From: Thermoplasmata archaeon
GTDB taxonomy: Archaea > Thermoplasmatota > E2 > UBA202 > JdFR-43
Assembly (NCBI GenBank): GCA_003650975.1
Contig: QMSU01000026.1
Coordinates: forward strand, 1 to 9,194
Length of the DNA stretch: 9,194 bases
Direction of reading: 5' to 3'
Positions 6,519 through 9,194 of this stretch are shown in pieces. The first letter of the stretch is position 1; every line of letters starts with the position of its first letter. The translations under genes and the position numbers were made by a program. Below the pieces are notes generated by a model, which did not search any database, was not told the origin of the DNA, and saw nothing but the letters and a program-made list of their open reading frames with translations.

Positions 6519-8480
6519 GTGGATCCACGCAGGATACCGGCACTGGTGCTTCTTGCGGTAGTTCTCCTTTCCCCAAGCTATATTTCTGCAGAACATGAGA
6601 AGGATTCTCTTTATACCTACCATGTGACCGGCTATTCCACAGGAGATTATGCAGGACTTGTGGCGGACATGCAGAATTTAAATGCCACCTATCCAGGCAT
6701 TTTTGAACTGTTCACCGCACAGGACGCCTTCGGTGTACCTGATGTGGTGTACGGCTCAGAAACGTACAAAACATGGATAATCCGCATTACCAACGAGAGT
6801 TCCGGCTTTGACAAACCGGAGGTGCTCTTTATCGGAGGGCATCATGGGGATGAAAAGGTAGGTGTGGAGGCGGCATATTATCTTGCCGAGTGGCTTGCCG
6901 AACACTATGCCACCGATGACTGGATACGCTATCTCGTGGACCACAGGGAAATATACATCGTACCTGTGGCCAATCCGTATGGCTGGGTTCATCACCAGAG
7001 ATACGATGAAAACGGCATAGATATGAACCGTGATTATCCATATGACTCGAGCAGTCATATCTTTGCCACCGTGGGGGCACGGGCTATCCATGAACTGACG
7101 AAACGGCACTTATTCATCAATACGGTGAGCTGGCACGGAGGCACCGAGATGATCATCTATGCATGGGGATGTTATGCCCACACCTCCAATACAGAATCGC
7201 CCGACGATATCGCCTTTTACAACCAGGGGCAGTATATGAGTGCATATGGTGGCCCCTACAGCGGATACTATCCATGGGGACGCGCAAATGACATACTGTA
7301 TCCCTGTTACGGCGCATATGAGGATTATGCCTATGCAGCAAGCTGGGACCTTGCCAATGCAGAGCCCCTCTGGCCCACCAACGGCTGCCGTTCACTCACC
7401 CATTGCATCGAAATATCCAGCAGCAAATTCCCATCGGAAAGCACGCTTGGCGGAAGAAACGGAGTGTACAATCCCGGCGGCACAGAGGATGGATATGTGC
7501 CCAAAAATATACGCATAGCTCTCATGCTCACCGATATTGCAGAACCCTATATCGAAATCACCGACAGTCCTCCTCAGGAAGCTGAACCCGGTGCCACGGT
7601 GAACATAAGCTGGAAGGTGATGGGTGCACTCACCACTGCAGAAACAGCGGTTCAGTACGGCCTCGATGCAGACCCCATCAACAATTACACCTACGTCACA
7701 TCTCTCCAGTCAGGCGGTACGGGATGGCAGGATGTGGAATACCATGAGAGCATTACACTCCCCGCACAGCCAGGAACCTATTATTTCACCATCCGGGCAA
7801 AGGTGGACCAGGACACGCTCAACCAGAACAATCCCGAACCCCAGGTGGCTCCCCAGTCTCTCTATGTGAACATGAGAACAAATGACTCATGGAGCATCAG
7901 CAATTACAACAACACGCTTGAGGGACATGAAAATTGGTATTCCCGCATATTCACCATAAATGTATTTCCACCGGAAATCGAGTTGTATTCCGGATGGAAT
8001 CTCATAACCATACCGGTGCAGAACAATTACACCGCATCGGACCTTGCCGCACTCATACCGGAATGCGACATGATTGCCTGGTGGAATGCAGCATCTGGTA
8101 CCTACAGCACTTTCATTGTGGGTGTCACCCCGCCCGGCTCGCCTTGGGATTTCAATATTTCTGGCGGCGTGGGGTATTATCTTTCAGTTACTGATACCAC
8201 CACGTTCACCCTCAATGGAACCCCGCTCACTGATGTCAGCGTGGCATTGTATCCCGGATGGAATGCCATCGGGTGGTGGAACACCACATCCACCACTGCC
8301 GCCATGCTTGCCTCACAGATTATCGATTGCCAGATGATTGCCCAATGGGATGCAGAAACCGGCACCTATATCACATTTCTTGCGGGCATCACCCCCCCGG
8401 GTTCTCCATGGGATTTCACCATTTTACGGGGGATGGGGCTGCTGGTGAAGGTTTCGTCTGGCAGTGTCTGGGAAGGGTAA
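6519..8480 (+). CDS. Secreted M14 zinc carboxypeptidase with Ig-like region and duplicated C-terminal module
   Basis: 653 residues from GTG 6519. Signal peptide about 1-24 (MDPRRIPALVLLAVV, cleavage likely after YISA). The M14 domain spans about 33-345 and shows the full set of active-site residues: zinc ligands H109 and E112 in GGHHGDE, N170 and R171 in DMNRDYP for substrate carboxylate binding, third zinc ligand H206 in VSWHGG, and catalytic E298 in HCIEISSSKFP. It should remove C-terminal residues from peptides outside the cell; specificity is not readable. Residues about 345-488 are beta-rich and Ig/CARDB-like (PGATVNISWKV, PGTYYFTIRAKVD). Residues 489-653 are the two-repeat module shared with the C25 enzyme upstream. 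N-x-S/T sequons are frequent. There is no C-terminal anchor; the protein ends W-E-G. The 14-base gap and good Shine-Dalgarno site point to cotranscription with the C25 gene, giving an endo- plus exopeptidase pair. Confidence 0.9.
   Translation: MDPRRIPALVLLAVVLLSPSYISAEHEKDSLYTYHVTGYSTGDYAGLVADMQNLNATYPGIFELFTAQDAFGVPDVVYGSETYKTWIIRITNESSGFDKPEVLFIGGHHGDEKVGVEAAYYLAEWLAEHYATDDWIRYLVDHREIYIVPVANPYGWVHHQRYDENGIDMNRDYPYDSSSHIFATVGARAIHELTKRHLFINTVSWHGGTEMIIYAWGCYAHTSNTESPDDIAFYNQGQYMSAYGGPYSGYYPWGRANDILYPCYGAYEDYAYAASWDLANAEPLWPTNGCRSLTHCIEISSSKFPSESTLGGRNGVYNPGGTEDGYVPKNIRIALMLTDIAEPYIEITDSPPQEAEPGATVNISWKVMGALTTAETAVQYGLDADPINNYTYVTSLQSGGTGWQDVEYHESITLPAQPGTYYFTIRAKVDQDTLNQNNPEPQVAPQSLYVNMRTNDSWSISNYNNTLEGHENWYSRIFTINVFPPEIELYSGWNLITIPVQNNYTASDLAALIPECDMIAWWNAASGTYSTFIVGVTPPGSPWDFNISGGVGYYLSVTDTTTFTLNGTPLTDVSVALYPGWNAIGWWNTTSTTAAMLASQIIDCQMIAQWDAETGTYITFLAGITPPGSPWDFTILRGMGLLVKVSSGSVWEG
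7983..8477 (+). repeat. Two-repeat C-terminal module of the M14 carboxypeptidase (copy 2)
   Basis: Codons 489-653. Repeat A (7983-8246, 88 residues) starts LYSGWNLI and repeat B (8247-8477, 77 residues) starts LYPGWNAIGWW, the same lengths as in the C25 protein. By hand count 62 of 88 and 55 of 77 residues are identical, about 71%, with no gap. The conserved Cys residues (IPEC, IIDC) are kept. DNA identity is patchy: GCACTCATACCGGAATGCG is shared exactly, while nearby codons differ mostly at third positions, so the duplication is not very recent or has been partly homogenised. Confidence 0.85.
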
Positions 8481-8491
8481 CACGTAAGAGA

Positions 8492-8504
8492 GGTGATCAT
8501 CACC
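8492..8504. repeat. Palindrome after the peptidase operon
   Basis: GGTGAT-C-ATCACC: a perfect 6-base dyad around one base, 12 bases after the carboxypeptidase stop. The loop is too short for an RNA hairpin and no T-tract follows, so a protein-binding site is more plausible than a terminator. The rest of 8481-8613 shows nothing I can name. Confidence 0.3.
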
Positions 8505-8613
8505 GTTCATCCTTCCCAATTGTGGGATTCGGGCATGCGGTAGCAGCATCCCCATACCATCCATGGCAGCCACTGCTCATTTACTATCTGCAATGTATCT
8601 GTAAATGATGGAT

Positions 8614-8623
8614 ACGTGAAACA
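8614..8623 (+). promoter_or_regulatory. ACGTGAAACA element upstream of the second C25 gene
   Basis: Exact copy of the 10 bases at 4138-4147. Here it ends 5 bases before the BoxA, next to the BRE position; at the first C25 gene it ends 27 bases before. The right half of the dyad seen at 4139-4149 is not kept. Confidence 0.35.
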
Positions 8624-8628
8624 AAGAC

Positions 8629-8636
8629 TTAAATAT
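8629..8636 (+). promoter_or_regulatory. BoxA of the second C25 gene
   Basis: TTAAATAT, preceded by purine-rich AAAGAC as a possible BRE. A start about 25 bases downstream (near 8655) leaves a leader of roughly 10-13 bases before ATG 8668. This shows the second C25 gene has its own promoter. Confidence 0.45.
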
Positions 8637-8655
8637 TATGAGAGATTTACGTTCT

Positions 8656-8660
8656 GGTGA
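8656..8660 (+). promoter_or_regulatory. Ribosome binding site of the second C25 gene
   Basis: GGTGA, complementary to the UCACC of 16S rRNA, 7 bases before ATG 8668. It supports this start over the in-frame ATG at 8638, which lies directly beside the BoxA and would probably not be transcribed. Confidence 0.5.
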
Positions 8661-8667
8661 TGATTGT

Positions 8668-9194
8668 ATGAAACCTTATCCTACTAAAATAGCAGTACTG
8701 ATAATCGTGTTTTTTATGGCGGCAGGCACTCATTCACTTCTTCCCGTGCGGGGAGATGATACCGCACTCCCGCCGCATACAGATTTTGCCGATGACACCG
8801 TTGAACTCTCCTTTCATCTGGATGCGTTCGACATGCATGAAGTGATAATCGATGGCACCAGATACTATGCGATTGACAAAGAAAAGGAATCATCAATCCA
8901 TGAGAAAGGGTTGCCCGAATTGCCGAAGATATGCAGGAGTATTATTATTCCGGACGACAAAAAAATGGCGGTGCGGGTGATTTCTGCAGCATATATTGAG
9001 TATGAAGACATACTGATTGCCCCATCAAAGGGATTTATTGAGAGAAGCATCGACCCGGATGATGTCCCCTACGAGTTTGCCCCCATATATAAGGAGGACA
9101 TATGGTTCCCCGGGGAAATTGCGACACTGCAGGAACCCTACATCCTGAGGGATTTCAGAGGGCAGACTGTTGAGATATATCCCTATCAATACAA
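8668..9194 (+). CDS. Second C25 (gingipain-like) peptidase, N-terminal part only; cut by window end
   Basis: 175 full codons are visible. Residues 1-30 form a signal peptide (MKPYPTKIAVLIIVFF core, then AAGTHSLLPVRG). The rest matches the propeptide region of C25 peptidases: GLPELP at 81-86, a run of beta strands, PSKGFIERSIDPDDVPYEF at about 119-137, then an ATLQEPYILRDFRGQTV segment and IYPYQY at the window edge. The first C25 protein has matching marks (EGEAQLP, NPDDVPF) at similar positions but is otherwise strongly diverged. The His and Cys of the active site lie beyond the window, so activity cannot be judged, nor whether it carries the shared C-terminal module. It is 187 bases downstream of the carboxypeptidase and has its own promoter and the ACGTGAAACA element. 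An inactive family member remains possible. Confidence 0.8.
   Translation, partial: MKPYPTKIAVLIIVFFMAAGTHSLLPVRGDDTALPPHTDFADDTVELSFHLDAFDMHEVIIDGTRYYAIDKEKESSIHEKGLPELPKICRSIIIPDDKKMAVRVISAAYIEYEDILIAPSKGFIERSIDPDDVPYEFAPIYKEDIWFPGEIATLQEPYILRDFRGQTVEIYPYQY

Noticed and set aside
8595..8615. GTATC...GATAC hairpin upstream of the second C25 gene
   Set aside because: Only a 5-base stem with an 11-base loop and no T-tract; too weak to call a terminator or operator.
8638..8640. In-frame ATG as start of the second C25 peptidase
   Set aside because: It lies directly beside the BoxA and upstream of the expected transcription start; ATG 8668 has a ribosome site at proper distance and begins a clean signal peptide.

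Overview
The window looks archaeal, probably from the Thermoplasmatota. The support is: tRNA genes interrupted at the canonical archaeal 37/38 position with a bulge-helix-bulge style intron; TATA-like BoxA elements about 25-30 bases upstream of genes, some placed so that the mRNA would be leaderless; Shine-Dalgarno sites of the AGGTGA type; a PGF-CTERM-like surface sorting tail; and secreted gingipain-like C25 peptidases, which are well known from sediment Thermoplasmatota such as Marine Benthic Group D. The exact lineage is inference.

Left part (1-3748). Two intron-containing tRNA genes on the minus strand bracket two plus-strand genes. A tRNA-Gln(UUG), cut by the window edge inside its intron, lies at 1-61. 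A complete tRNA-Asp(GUC) with a 48-base intron lies at 3629-3748. Between them are a secreted surface protein with a PKD domain and a PGF-CTERM-like tail (221-1375) and a 730-residue RND/MMPL-type exporter (1414-3606). The 38-base gap between these two genes holds its own possible BoxA, so they may be an operon or two units.

Middle (3749-4221). About 470 bases without a convincing gene. It holds the tRNA-Asp promoter, plus-strand T-tracts, a possible minus-strand promoter in front of a broken reading frame, two short dyads and the promoter of the peptidase operon.

Right part (4222-9194). An extracellular proteolysis locus: a C25 cysteine endopeptidase (4222-6504) followed after 14 bases by an M14 zinc carboxypeptidase (6519-8480), then, with its own promoter, the N-terminal part of a second C25 peptidase (8668 to window end). 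The first two end in the same 165-residue, two-repeat C-terminal module, about 71% identical without gaps. The simplest reading is that the endopeptidase cuts external protein, the carboxypeptidase trims the peptides, and the shared module puts both enzymes in the same place outside the cell. A 10-base element, ACGTGAAACA, lies upstream of both C25 promoters and may co-regulate them.
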